Source: Hyposmocoma kahamanoa
Taxonomy: Eukaryota; Arthropoda; Insecta; Lepidoptera; Cosmopterigidae
Length of the DNA stretch: 64,000 nucleotides
Assembly (NCBI RefSeq): GCF_003589595.1
Contig: NW_020653333.1
Coordinates: 250,802 to 314,801 of the forward strand
Direction: 5' to 3'
The position numbers and the translations under genes are program-made. Positions 33,301 to 48,300 of the stretch are shown here, piece after piece. Below the pieces are notes generated by a model. It was not told the DNA's origin, did not search any database, and saw nothing but the letters and a program-made list of their open reading frames with translations. The first letter of the stretch is position 1. Each line of letters begins with the position of its first letter.

Positions 33301-36300
33301 ATTAATACTTAGTTACAAAACAATCCCATCATATTTTAAACAAATGACTGCTGGTGGTAGTAAACAGTTTTAGCATAATAGTGAATAATCTCAGTATAGA
33401 GTACTAAAAAAACTGACCTCAAAGGTCATTCATCTCCTAGTGTGCCACTATTAAAGGTGGAATATTTTCTTCAAATTTACATGAGACCACTTCTGGGGTA
33501 CCCTCTTTCTAACAAAAAAAGAATCGTCAAAATCGGTTCAGAAATGCCGGAGTCATCGCTTAACATACATACATAAAAAAAAAACAATTTTTTGCCACAA
33601 ATAAAAAAATAGAAATAAAATTCAATGAAATTGAAATTTTGCCGCCTTGATATTGCTAATATAAAGTAAATAATTTAATACATATATATAGTCGCTATTT
33701 AAAGCTCCGAGTGGCACCGCAACTACTATCGACAGGCGTGTCGTTTACCACCAGGCGTACGACTTGTTCGTCCCGTCACTTGATATCATAAAAAAAAGCT
33801 CGCAGCGCTATAAAATCATTTGATTCTCAGCACCAGAAATTATATAATCGAGGAACGTGACCCAACATGCACAGCTCTCCAAAAGTATCTGTATATTATA
33901 CAGGTTAAATTAAAAGTTTCATAAGATGTTAAAAAATTACAACACAAAAACATGGTTACTTATAGCGATATCTTCGGTTCACTTCTAATTGGTTCAGTAA
34001 AAATATAAAGTTTTTTTTATTGGGGCTAAAACTTATTCAAATTGATCTATGTCTTGTCAATAGAGTCAAAGACCTGAAGACTTCATGGACGAAGAAGACC
34101 GTAGTGAGTTCGGTATTGCACCGCGCCATGTGCAAACGCATAGCGAATTCTCGGGGCAGAAAAGACCGCGACAGAGACAATACCATGATGGGCCTATACC
34201 AGGTAAGGTTGTACATCTTTTTTGTTCCTTCACTGCTGAGGAATTTTGATCCTATGATGTGGTATAGAGCATAGGTTAAATAAATACATATATATGTAGT
34301 GTAGGTTATATAGACAATTTTTTAAAATGCGGTAGCACCCCCTGGACAGCGTCAACGCCCCCAATTGCTTCCGAGGTCCCTGCCGCCCTCTTCGAAGTCT
34401 TCAGTGCCACGGGCGGTAGGGACCACTTTGGGAAACTATGGTATAGAGGAAACTTGAGACAGGTCAGCAAGGGAATCTACTTGAATCATTGTAGATATAG
34501 AAAACCGTTCTTAAGAGAGCATTACTATCGGAGTTAAGTTCAACTCAAACTGCAACTGTCACATTGATTAAAATCTCCTACACATTCTTAAAGCAGATTT
34601 CCCTGACGAGAATGGGTAAGAAACTCAATGTAAATTTAAACGCCTCTGTGGCCAAACGGTTACCATGCCGGACTGCCACGCAGAGGTGCCAGGTTCGATT
34701 CCCGGGCCGGGAAAAATGTTTGTATGGCCTACATTTATTTCTCTCGTGAGTTTGGGTGTAATTTGTGGTTGTCTACGTGTGTGTCCATGGCTATGTTGAG
34801 TGTGTGCGTTAAAAAAATAAACATTTGTAGACATTTATCATTTATCATCATGAATCAACTACCAAGGATTTTTGTCGTCCAAGTACGCAGAAGTTACTAT
34901 AGTTTTGCGTTGGTGCTACTATGGTTGTGCGCTAGTACTACTACATAGGGCGCACTATAAGTTTCCGGAACTGGCCACTTACATAAACAATATTTAAAAA
35001 GTGCTCGGGTTCAAACTGCTTTTGGCGATGAAGCACAATGCAAGACGATTATTTATAGCTGGTTTGCAGAATTCAAACGCGGTCGTGTGAATCTCAGTGA
35101 CGAATTTCGTGGATCGCCCGTCCACAGTTGTGAACAACAAAACCATCGATGCTATGCGCCATATGATCAAAAGAGACAGACATGTGACATACCATGAGAT
35201 TCGGGCATCTTTAGGCATAGGCTTGAGTCAAATACAATCAATACTACACAAACATTTGAGTGTGAAAAAGCTGGGCTCTCGGTGGATCCCACACAATTTG
35301 ACTCAGGCTCAAAAAACGGACCGCGTCACTTGGTGCAATGCCATGCTTACCAGATTCAACTAAGGGGCGTCAAATTTGGTGTGGAACATAGTAACACGTG
35401 ACGAAACATGAATTTATATTTACGATCCCAAAACAAAGCGACAATGGAGCGTACGGGTCTTTCGAGATGAGCCGAAACCAACCAAAGTGGCGCGCGTGCA
35501 AAGTGCCTCCAAGCGGATGATTGCTTATTTTTTTAATAGAACTGGACATGTGGCTACTGTTGCTTTGGAGAATCGTTGTACCGTGAATAGTGATTGGTAC
35601 ACGACCATTTGTTTGCCGGAAGTTATTGACAAACTCCGTAAACATAACCGTAAACGCCGTATCATCTTGTACCACGATAAAGCCAGTTCTCATCCGGCCA
35701 GGCAGACAAATGAATTTTTGAAGGTGAACAACGTTGACGTTATGAGCCATCCCGCGTACAGTCCCGACGTGGCCCCTTGTGACCTTTATTTATTTCCAAA
35801 AATTAAGAACCAGTTACGCGGTCAACGATTTTCATCACCTGAAGAGGCTGTCGAAGAGTATGAAAAATATGTTTCAGAGATTGTCACGGAGGAGAGGCAT
35901 AAATGTTTTCAAAATTGGTTCATTTTTATGAAAAAGTGCATTAACGCTAACAGAGAATATTTTGAGAAACAATTAATTAATTTCTGACCATTTATAGTGT
36001 TTTTTCTTATTCATTCCGGAAACTTATAGTGCGCCTTACGTATAGTTTTGCGCTGGTGCCACTATATATATTGGTCCTACTATAGCTTACGAGGTGTAAA
36101 ACTATTTTTACACCTTTTCTGCGATTAATCATGTATATTTGTTTTTCCAACAAACTAAAGGCTGACTCAGCCATGACCATGGATCTTACAAAGAGCTCGT
36201 AAAGTGGCTTGCTTGAAAAAGCAAATATATTCTGTTTACTCCCACAAGTTTATTCCTACTTATTTTATTTAATACAATCTGTCACTATGTTCTACAGGAG

Positions 36301-39300
36301 AGCCAGTCCTCGAACAGCTGGTTCACGCAGTCCATGAAACGGCGGCAGTGAAAATGCTCCGGGCTATGGGTTGGAGACCAGGTCAGGGTGCAGGAGAACG
36401 GATTAGTAAAAAAGAAAAAAGGCGAGCCGGTGAACAGAGAAGAGTTTACGGGTGCTGTCTGCCAGATGAGCTTAGAGAGGTAAGTGAGTATTGAAATTAT
36501 ATACAACAAAATATTTATCACCTCACTAGCTTGGAAAGGCTTTCTTTTTCATTAGAAATCTGCGCGCAAAAGCGTTTTTGAAATTCGAACTTGACGATGG
36601 ATGCACCAAACTTTTTCTTTTGATGAAAGAAAAACTGATGTTTTATATATTTATATGTGTTCAACTGTTTAACTGTTTTTCTTTCATCTACCTTTTTCCT
36701 CTAGAGCTAGAGCGAGGTGAAAAGTTGTGTGTTTCGCTCGGCAGCAAGTTGTTTGGTGTCTTGTGTCTTGAAACCTTCGCTACGCTCAGGAATCTATTTT
36801 TTCAATATTTGCTTCCTTCGCTTACTCAGGTTTCAATAAAAGCACTCGCGTCAAACTCATACGCGGCATATTTTATTTTCCAGAATTTACCGGAACCGGA
36901 ATCATCAAGTTCTGACTCAGAATACGACTTCGAAACATTGTTCGCCCCAGACGACTATGAACCATATATATTAGCCCGTAAGAACGACCGCTTCGGTCTG
37001 GGATATTCTGGTTTGAGTAGACATTCAGTTCTGGGTAATCTGGTGGGGGAATATGGGGACGGAGCTTCAACTAGTCATTTGGTTATGAAGGAAAAAGGAA
37101 AGCGGGTAAGTTACTATAACTTCATTACATAATTCCAACCTGTCGACATGTTCCAAATCACCACATCTGTAATTCGTGTTTTTAGAATTAGAAAAAAAAA
37201 ATAAACAAAGAAGCAGTACTCATAAACTTTTTCTTCCAATAACAAATTACAGTAAAGGAATAAGTTTTTTTTATGGAACCAACTTCAAAAATTCGTGGAA
37301 TCATATTTGCCAAGTTTTATTGAAATCGGTTACCGGAAAGTGCGCGAAACCGGATTAGTTTGCCACCCTTAGGCTCAACTCACACTGGCGCAGAGTCGAA
37401 GCGTCGCGTCGCGTCCTGTTTCTCAACTAGAACGCCTGGCGACGCGCGACGTCACTCGCATTAGTGCGCCCAGATCACAGTGCGGTCGGCGTCTGACGCC
37501 TCACTGTACCCAAGTAACGCGCGACGACCGCGTCGACACGCGAAGCCGCACAGTGGGCCCAAATTGATAATTTTTGGACATAGGAATAACTTGTGGAGTA
37601 CCGAGCTAATTTTTTTTATATTTGGAGAAGTAAACATTTTATTTTTTATCTCGAAATGTAGGAAAATGTAATGTGTGTGGTTTATTTGCAATATAGGTTC
37701 AATCATTCTCTGTCAAGAAAAAAATAATCTATCTGCAGGCACTTGCGGCTTTACGAGTAAAAAGGTGTCAAAATTTTAGATTTGTTATTTATTTTTTAAC
37801 ACACTATACTAGTTTCTACTTAACTTTCATGTTATTGTTATAACACTCTCTAAATTACATTAAAATTATTTTTTCTTTAGTCGAAGCTCATGTATTTTGT
37901 TAAAAAAGTACATAAAACATTTAGCAATTTTGCCGCATCTTTACTTACAAAGCCGCAAGTACATTCAGACGGATTATTTTTTTTCTACATAGAAAATGAT
38001 TGGAACTATATTGTAAGTAACCCACGCATATTACATTTTCGTATATTTTGAGATAAAAAATAAAATGTATATTTCTCCATGCAAAAAAAAATATTTTTTT
38101 ACTCCGAAACTATCAACTTTCCAAGAAATTATACAAGAATAAAAGTTGTTAGGAATGTCATTATCTATCACATAAAAAAACATAGCTCGATACTCCACAA
38201 GTTATTCCTATGTCCAAGAATTATCAATTTGGGCCCACTGTGAGCCGCTCGACACACGATAGCAATGGGAAAATAGAGATGAATATGCTATAGGCGAAAA
38301 ACATAATGCGTCGCGACGCTTGGACTCTGCGCCAGTATGAGTTGAGCCTTAGAGGTGGAATATTTTCTTGAAGTTGAAATGGGACCAATGCTGAGGTACC
38401 CTCTTTCCTACAAAAAACAATCATCAAATCGGTTCACTAATTCTGGAATAATCGATTAACGTACACGCAAAAAAATATATACAGTCGAATTGAGAACCTC
38501 CTCCTTTTTTGAAGTCGATTAAAAATATCATGAGAATTGATGACATTTGACATTTACAATTTCAAAAAGTTCCTGTTTAATGTTTATATTAACCTTGTTT
38601 CTTTAGTTTTTGAAATAGGTTACGTCGGGGATCCGCGTATGTAGTATTGGTAAAAGGCGCGTATCAGCACCAAATAAAATTTCACAGGATAAGGATTTAA
38701 CGTTATTATTTTGTTATTTCAATAGTTATGACTTTCATTTTTGCACAGTAAGCACTATATTATGTTGTCTACGGACGGATAACAATAGATTCCCGTAAAT
38801 CACGCTAATTTGGTTGCCACGACATGTACGCGGATGTGATTTGACCTCTAAATTACCGAAATGGAAACTCATAATCAAATGCTAGTTACGCGTAATTGCA
38901 CTATTCCTGACGACTAAATATGTAAAGATGCCACGATTAAAAGAAAAGCAATAATTACGTAAACTTAGCGAATGGATGTATATTTATGTATAGAATTTCG
39001 TTTCACCGTATTTATTAAATTGCTTTGCGTAAAAAACGACAGAATGGAATGGTGCCTGATAAAAGACCCAACATTTTTGTATGTTTAATGCTAAAAAAAA
39101 ACGAAGGAGAAATATTACATTACACCAACCTCTTACCGTCTAACTACAAAATCAATTTTAAGTTCAGAATGAACTGTCAAACACTGTGTGTATTATTTAA
39201 ATATTTGTTTATTGTTTCTCATTTCTATAATTATATAATCTGCCTCCGTGGCCGAACGGTTACCATGCTGGACTGCCACGCAGAGGTCCTAGGTTCGATT

Positions 39301-42300
39301 CCCAGGCCGGTAAAAATATGTGTAAACATTTATTCCTCTCGAGAGTTTGGGTGTATTTGTGGTTGTCTGTGTGTCCATGGCACCCGCGACACGTGTTTCC
39401 TAGTGCGGAGCTGTGTGTAAAAAATAACTAATTTAGATCTGCGATCTTTGGAATCATACAAAAAAATTGCCATACAAATTAACGAGCAGCTGATTCAGAA
39501 ATTATTAATATCGTCTTAAATGTTTCGGGCAAGTTAAATATAACCCTGTGATTAACAATTTTGTGTACAGGTATCAATTCGAGGTCAAGCATTTGGTGTC
39601 GGGGCATTTGAAGTGGATGATGCGGACATATACGCGACTGAGGATATGTCACACTACGACTTCACACTTGGCGGTGCTGCTGATGATAATAAAGTAACGA
39701 AAAAACAGAAACAAGGGAATAATGTAAGTAATTACTTGGTAATTGAAAAGATGTGTCAAGCATTGTCCGTGTGGTAGTGACGGTTGTGGTGGATGAGGAC
39801 ATGTACGCGATTGATGGAATGGAGCTACAGTTGATACCGGGGAAAAGTTTTTCCATATTTATGATTGGATAATATGGTAATTTTCAAGTAAGTTTTATCT
39901 TATCTACCTAATTTCCGTGGCACTTTTTATTGTTTAAGTATACGGGTATATTATCATGAAATATTATAAAATATTTCAGAATACTACACTCGAATGTTAA
40001 ATAATAAAAATTGCCACCGAAATTAGGTATATAAAACTAAGCTGAAAATTACCCAATGATATTGTTATTAATGAAATATCAATAAGAGTGTAGGGTGACT
40101 ACATTAATTAAGATAAATATAATTATATTATCGTTAATTATATAAGTGTATATTCCTACTTACTGTTTATATTTATATACATACCATTAAAATATTGCTG
40201 TTTAATGTGTAAGATAAATAATTTATATAGCTTCATATAATACATAATTATAAATATAATATGTATGCAACAATACTTTAAATGTGTAAAGTAAAATATG
40301 TGTAATAGATATAGTGTACAGACGGACACGCGCATTGGGTTTTGTTATTAGATATTTGTGCGCGTCCACCGGCCGGCAGCATGATGGACTGGTTGCCGCG
40401 AACAATAGCGGGGGGCGGAGCCGAGCGCGGCAGTGGCATGACGTAGACGAGTCGCTTCTTTGCTATCGAGTGGAATGCGTGTCGTATGCTCAGTAATCTC
40501 AGCTACCCCGCTATTTTATTTATTTTTGCGAGCTATTGCTAACCGATGTACTTTGTGTTCGATATTTCCTATTTCCTTCTGCTTTAAACTCTTATCTTCC
40601 TTCTGTGCTTGTGTAATCTCTGTGTTGTTTCCGTGAACGAATAAACTGTGCATAGTAATTTTTGTGAGTATCATTCCGCGGAACCACTACTAACGATTCT
40701 ACAAGAGGATGTAAAATAAATTTACCTTTTTTTGACAATCGTCTTTTTTTTGTTTTAATACCAAGTGACGGGGCGATCAAGTCGAGCACCTGGTGGTGAG
40801 CGACACGCCTGTCCATAACAGTTACAGACCCACTCGGTGCTATACATCGCAAAACTGTTAGTAGCATTGCCACCCACACACACCAGTGCCACCACATAAG
40901 TTGACAAGTCCCATGTAATTTCACCAGCATCCTTACCCTTCAAAACCGGAACGCAATAATGCGTATATTACTGCTTGGCGGCAGAAATAGGCAAGACTCT
41001 AATGGGTACTAAAATAGTGTTATTGTTATCTCGTACACAGGTTTTAGAAGGTTTCATTAGGTCTTCGAAGCCATTACCATCAGTTCCATCGTACCCGCCG
41101 CCAGCCCTGCCACGTGACTACACACCGATGGCTGCTGGAGCTAGGAGATCACGCTTCGAACCTATTGCTGCACAGCCGAGAGATCAGGGTATGTTATTAT
41201 TAATGGTCGGAAAAGGGTGTTCCATAAATATAGATATATGTCTACACATGTATCTATACATGGCACCACTAGAATTACTTTCTTAGACCGACTTAAAATC
41301 CAACTTCGACTTCCTATGTCAGTAGCTTGTCCTACGATGCAGTAAAACCATTTCCGGAAATCCGGAATTTGAAAGCAATTAATTTTTGATGGTTTTGACA
41401 ACTCTATGTCGCTCCTTGTAGCTTTGTCTATACGTGTATCTATATACGTGGAACACCTTTTTCCGACCATTGGTTATTATGTGGGACTAGAAGTACTAAG
41501 TACTGTACTTGCTTGAGAAATGATTGGTTGTCCATACAAACTTTCACCCCTTTTTAATGTCCTTCTCCTATGGCCTATGTCCTGTTCATAGGTCCTATCT
41601 ATTTCTATACCAAAATTTTCCGAACTTCAGTGGTTAAGGTGTGAAAACGTAACAGACAAAGAGAGTTACTATCGCATTTAAAACATTAGCATGGATTTAT
41701 TTTAAATTAAAAGACGTATCATGCGAATAAAAGAGAACAAGAGTAGACCCCCAGACACGCTCTGATTTTTGTAATTATCTTATTAGATGATCATAATGAT
41801 AAGGTATCAAATAACCACACCAATTTATCTGGTCTCAAAGTAGGAAATTCCCTGTATGTCAGAACGGTGTAGATTTCATGCATTTAATACGGTTAGATTT
41901 ATAGTAGTGTGTCGCAATCCGACGTGACGGCTTGTGTTGTGTCGCATCAGAAGCGATCCCGATCTGCGTCAGGATGGGTGAGGTGGGAGGTCAGCGGAAC
42001 GGCCGCATCACGTCAGATCAGACAAGTGTGCACGTGCTGTGTTATGACGTGTCAGACATTGCTAACGCACCCGAGAGCCACGGCGGTATTGTTTCCAAAT
42101 ATCGTCAGAAAGAGTCAGAACACGACATATAGATGTGAACGCTTACCATCATGTCAGAGGGCATCACGACACGACACGACACGCCAAACAAATATAAATC
42201 CGCCTTAATCTTCACGACATATTATTCTTATTACAGGCTTGGGTCGCCACGAGTTAACTCCAAACGCAAGAGGGCAACTTCTAGGCGAAACACCAGTCCT

Positions 42301-45300
42301 TACTGCACCATCCACATCCACCCAATTGCCATCCACGTTGACCCAAGAGACTACACCAATTTCTCTCATCGTAGACCCAAGTAGTAAAAACGATCCAATA
42401 GCAAAATTACTTGGACGTAATGTTAATTTTGTCACTACAAGACCCGAGGGACAGACAGAAATGGATTACATACCCATCAAAGATTCAGGTACGTTGTCCC
42501 TACGTGTTGTAGAGCTTGAGCCGAAGAAAAAGAAAATATAAAATAGTAACATTTATATTAAAATAAATAAAATTTAACATCTTTTATCATCGATTTGGTA
42601 AATATAAGCTTACTCATTTTTTATTAAAAAGAATCGAAATTAAGCAAATTGCTTTTTTTTAGATTTAGTGGCAAAGCACTGTAAAAATTTCTAAAGTTTA
42701 ACATTGTCAAATCTAAGATTAATAATTAAAAACTCTTTTTCGATTAAAGTTTGCGGAATTTAATACAGGCGTGTCGCTTACAACCAGACGCACGACTTGT
42801 TCGTCCCGTCACTTGATATCATAAAAAAAACAGTCCATCCCTATCGAAGATAAGACCTCCATATTAACAGTATGTGTCCGTATTAAAAATTATATTCTTA
42901 TGAACGCAAATTGTTAAAAAGTTTTAATAATTAAAAATGACGACTAAACGCGATAAAAATGATAAGAATGGACACACAGACCCCAATAAAAAAATACTGC
43001 AGGCTCACGATTTATTCGTCCCGTCATTTGAACCACTCGTGAAATCTCTATTAGTATGATATTAAAACAAAGTAATGTAAAATGACAATAGTTTTTTTTT
43101 TGTTATGGAATTAGATTTAAACAAATAAGTAAAATAACCAGCCAGATTTTTGAAAATAAAAAAACGGCCGTATTTTGGAAATTTTAGTAGTGTTCCTCTA
43201 TTTTATGTTACTTTCAATGTTTATTATCTTTTATATTTTGACTGAAAGACTTGAATCCATGGTCATCAGAAATATTTAAAAATCCAATATTCTCCTGTGG
43301 GTACAATATATTTATACAAATTCTCAAACATTTTTAGGCAAAGAAATCACCAAAATATTCAAGCCATTCGCCAGCAACCCATCAAAGCAATCTCGGTACG
43401 AGAGTTACCTGAAAGACAAGGACATTTTCGTGCAAGAGGGAGACGGCAATATTGACCGATTGAGCGAGTGGGAGCGGAACAGAGAGATGATGGAGTTTGA
43501 ACAGGCTGCCAAGCTTTATAGACCACTTACGGGGGAGATGGGAGACAGGTATGCGGCAGTCCGTTAACTAAAACGCGGCTAAGTGACAAAATAGTTTTTT
43601 TTAAGATATCATAAAAAACACCATAACCCAGTTTTAGAATATTGAAATTCTTAAATGAGATTTCATCTATAGATAAGTCGAACACGTCAACTAATTTTAC
43701 CTGTTTTCAAAAAAGAATTCTGTGCTCTATCTTTTGCTATACAATGTGTTGATTTGCATTCTCGCCATATTTACAGAGGTCATTCTATATTCGAAACTGA
43801 ACCCAAATCACTAAAAAAAAAATAAAAAAGTTCCTAAATTCTTATTTTTTATTTAGTTGCAGTAACCAAGTTTGATTCAAAAGTCATTGTCTTGCACTAC
43901 ACATGTCACAGGTACCGGAAACCATTTGAACAATGTCCTATGCGCAGAAGATGTGCGTTTTTCTCACGAAATGCAACGTGGTTTGTGTGTGATGTAAACA
44001 TGAGTAAAAAAAAACCACTACCATGTGCATTGCCATCAAGTGTGTTCTTATGACACGATGTGAAACGTTTAGTTTACGCAGCTTACGAGTGTCGAACTTT
44101 TAAGAAAGTTTCTTCCTGCTTTTTCTGTTGTGAAGAATGTGCTAAGTTGAAACGAAACTCTGTATATATGTGGCTGGCTCCGGTATGGAGCCTGCCACCA
44201 GCTGTGGAGCTAGGTACTTCTAGCACTATTTTCATGTAACCTAAAGTTGGTAAGTACCAAATATAAGTTACAAAAAATATTTTTTTCAAATCGACTTTTT
44301 TAACTATTTTAAATAATTAGTAAATTATAACAATACTGGTACATAAATATGATTTAAAAGAGATCGAGAAAGGTTACGTATCGCTCGGTGAAGCGAGTGG
44401 TGAGGTCACTGTCCTCCGCGGTGAATACACTTGGGGGACCATTTTACAAAACTATACTAGATACAATTAGCCAGAACATTCAACTGATTTTTTTTAAAGT
44501 ATTTTTAGATGATTTACAATTATTTCTATTATTAATTTCTTAAATATGGCGATAATGCAAATCAACACACTGTATATTTGACCATTTGTCACTTAGCAGC
44601 GTTTCACTTAGTGGACAACAGTATGTTTGTATCATTGTACATTTACTGTGTGTAATCGGCGTGTGTGGAACTGTTAAAAATATCTGTTACAAAATCTACC
44701 AAGAAATATGCAAGTTTTAGTTTATCTGAGGAGTCAGCTGGTTAATCTTTTTAATATACCAATATTATAACACAATTGTCGCGTTCAGCCTCCATGGATG
44801 ACCAGTGGACTGAATGGCCACAAGGACAGATTCACTAGACTGTCAGGAATTCAATATTAGATCGACAAAGACGACGACGGCAAGTCTGACCAAACCTGAC
44901 ACGAGCTAACAAATCCCTGCTGACCTACATTTTGTACAGATAGATCGTAAAAATATAATCTGTATAGTAATAAGTTTATAATGTTGCCCGCTATTAAAGA
45001 AGCAGATTATTGTGATGAGATAGTTGTGTATATGTATATGGTTATTGTATTATATTTATAATTATATTATTATTAATTTTATTGTATATTAATGATATAT
45101 GTAGATATTCATTACAAGGCCAGTCGTTGTAGGAGAGGCCTATGTGCAGAAGTGGACGGCTTTCGGCTGAAATGATGATCATGATCCATATTTCATTTTA
45201 ATGTTTTTTTTTCACTTTTTGCCTCGTATTGTATTACTTTTAACAGCGACTTGATTATGTAATTTTATTTAATTTTTATTTTTGTTTTTATTCACTGTAC

Positions 45301-48300
45301 GTTTTAAATTAAAACTTTTAATTAACAAATACGTGCGTTGTCAATAATTATTATAATTCATAATTGTTATTGGCCTATCTAAATAAAATAAAATGATTAT
45401 AATCGAATCTGACACCTCAAATGCAACTCCACTCTATTTCAGATTCACTCACGCCTCCGAACCAGATGACGCAGTAAACCCACTTTGCGCTGTGGCTAAA
45501 AGCAGTACGAACTACGGGCTCGCCACTCGTGAACAGATCGAGGCGGCAGAAAAGGGTGTCTATGGAGTCATCACCAGACGGGAGAGTGTGTGGAAACCCG
45601 AAAGTATTGTTTGCAAAAGATTTAATGTGCCCGAACCTGGTGTTAGGTGGGTGAACACGTTTAACTTCTAAATAATTCATTCATTTTTGTGAAATAACTC
45701 CTCTAGTTTTGTTATGATTATTAATAGAAAATGATTTATTTATTATAAATTTAATTTGAAACGTATCATGAGCTTTTCGGCGAAGGAAAACATCGTGATG
45801 AAACCTGCACGTCGAAGAAGGTTCACAATCCTGTGATTATCTATGTGTATGTCTATGGCACCCGCAACACAGGGTTTTTCTAGTGCGGGGCTATGTTGAG
45901 CGTGTGCGTTATTATTATTATTATAAAGATACCGGCTGCGGTGAGACGGTTTTTCCAAAATCTCTCACTAGATGTCGCTATCGGCGACGAATGCCAAAAG
46001 CCAGTACAAAGATCTATATATAACAAAAACACAGGAGAATTTCGACAGCTCGGTAACGTGACCCGTGGCTCAGTTGGTAAGAGCAATGCTACGGTGCAGC
46101 ATGGTCGTGGGTTCAAATCCCACTAAGTGAAAGAAAAGTTTTTCTACGTGTTTTCTTTCAGTTTCAGTCTTTGTCTAAATATTTATTCAATGAACAATCA
46201 ATTATTCATTGAATAAATATTTTTACATCCGCTGCGTTCGATACGCAAAAGAATTGCAGTACTATTTTCTAAACGTTACGTTGTTTGAAATTGTATAATG
46301 GCAACCCCATACGAAACGAGCAAATAGATGTACATACAATGGAACTGCCATATACTCGTACATTGTATAAAAGATCCTATATATGTAAACAATTTAAAAA
46401 AAGCTTATTTAAGCAATCCGATTAATGCGAGTTACACGAAAACAGACGAATATACTGCCGTCCTTGTCATAACTTACGCATTTGCATTTTGATAACTTTC
46501 GATCATCGAGTATATATCCAGAAATAGAGACGAAATAACGGCCATCCATCACTGGCAACTTATCAGGCAAATGGGCCTCATATCATTTTTAAATATCAAC
46601 TGTCGTTTGCACTGAAATCATAAATTAGAAAGTTGATATAGTACAGCGCCAACTACTGTGTATACGTCTACGTATATTCTAAAAATATTCTGTATTTATT
46701 GTAATAAAGATAATATCTCTAACTGTGAGTGGTTGTTCCATTCAGTGGTGTGGGAAAAACAGCAAAACATCTAATTACAAAACAAACGGAACCACATTTC
46801 ATCGGTAATTAAATATTAAATATGTAATTTTTCAATTTTCGTCCATTATAGCAAAGCTCAACTTAAACTGGGCGAGTTAAAGTGAAACAATTGACGACAC
46901 TTCGGGCTGGGCAATCGGTGCGCAGTTGTCACCTTAATGATTTGGCAGAATAGTTTTCAAACAAATTAAGTGACATTTCACATTATATACTCGATGTTTT
47001 CGACACATTGGCACCTACTATTTCTTTATTTGAAAAATGTCAATTACGCTGATTTGACTTAACAATAAAACTAAATAAGATATATAAAAACCGCTTATCG
47101 GGGTTTGTAGATCTCGTTTCGCTGATTCCAGATAATATGTTAAATCAAGTTCGCTAAAGATGTCGATTGCGTTAGTTATGATAGGGAAGGTTGGTTAATG
47201 AATGCTCTGGCCACACAGAGGCGTCCGCGGAAGCGTTCGAAGTGCGGGAATTTTTGTAATGTACGTAGTTCATATGAGCCTTGCCACACCGGAACGCGCG
47301 ACCGCCGCGATACTACGTTACTTGTCACGTGCGTTATGACACATGCACATTAATGTCGAATGTCAACGGGTTGGCACAGTGTAACTTGTTTCAATTTTTA
47401 CAGATCAGAGCCCAAGAAAGATGAAAAACCAAAACTAGCCTACTCCATATTTTCCTACTTAGAAAATCCTGTACATGATAAAGAAAGCTTCGCGAAGGAA
47501 CAGGCCAAATTCAGTGGATCAAAATCTATAAGTGAAATTGGACAACAAAGTTCGAATACAAATAGTACTACGAAAGTAGTGCCAAAAGCACCGATTGTAA
47601 CTAATACAAGTTTAACTAGTATTTCTAATGAAGTACCTAAGATATCCAGTGAAAATATCACAGCGACAGGATTCAGTAAGCGTTTGACAGTGGCTGAATT
47701 ATTTTTAAAGGAATCCGTGAAAGATTTACAAGATAAAAATAAAGGCGTCGTCACTGAAACTATAGAAAAGTTTGACAAAATGGATCTTTATAAATCAATT
47801 TTTCTAAGTGACAGTGAAAATGAAGAAGAAATACCGAAAATTGATGATAAAAAGGATAAAATTATTGATTTTGATGATCTATTGAATGTGCCTAAAAATG
47901 TTGAAAGGAACACATCACCACCTAGGGGTATTTTTGCAAATATAGATTTTGACGAATTAAATTCGTGGAAAAGAAATGCTAATGATAAACAACCCGAGGC
48001 GATGGGTGCCGACGATAAAATACCTGACATTACTCCTAACGACAACAATGTTCAAAATCAAAATGAAGGACAAGGACACCATTCCAAAAATGAAATTCAA
48101 AATGATAGAATAGTACAACCTGATGCGGAAGTGTATGGACCCAAAATTCCCGAAAACCTGCAAAAAAGAATTGAAAATCCGTTGGATAATTTTAAACCTG
48201 TATTTCGAAGTAAAGCCAAGAACGATGATGTTTTAGAAGTATCTTCTACAAGTTCCGATTCCTGGGTAGATGCAAAAGAAGTCCATAAAAAACTTAAGAA

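Noticed and set aside
36578..37132. 184-codon frame as an independent gene
   Set aside because: Its second half is GPATCH1 exon 5; the first half is intron 4 read-through without conservation.
46058..46127. Functional tRNA gene
   Set aside because: The internal boxes fit but the acceptor stem halves do not pair.
47360..47403. ATG at 47360 as start of a separate 332-aa protein
   Set aside because: The acceptor at 47401-47403 joins exon 10 in phase, and the residues before it are not conserved.
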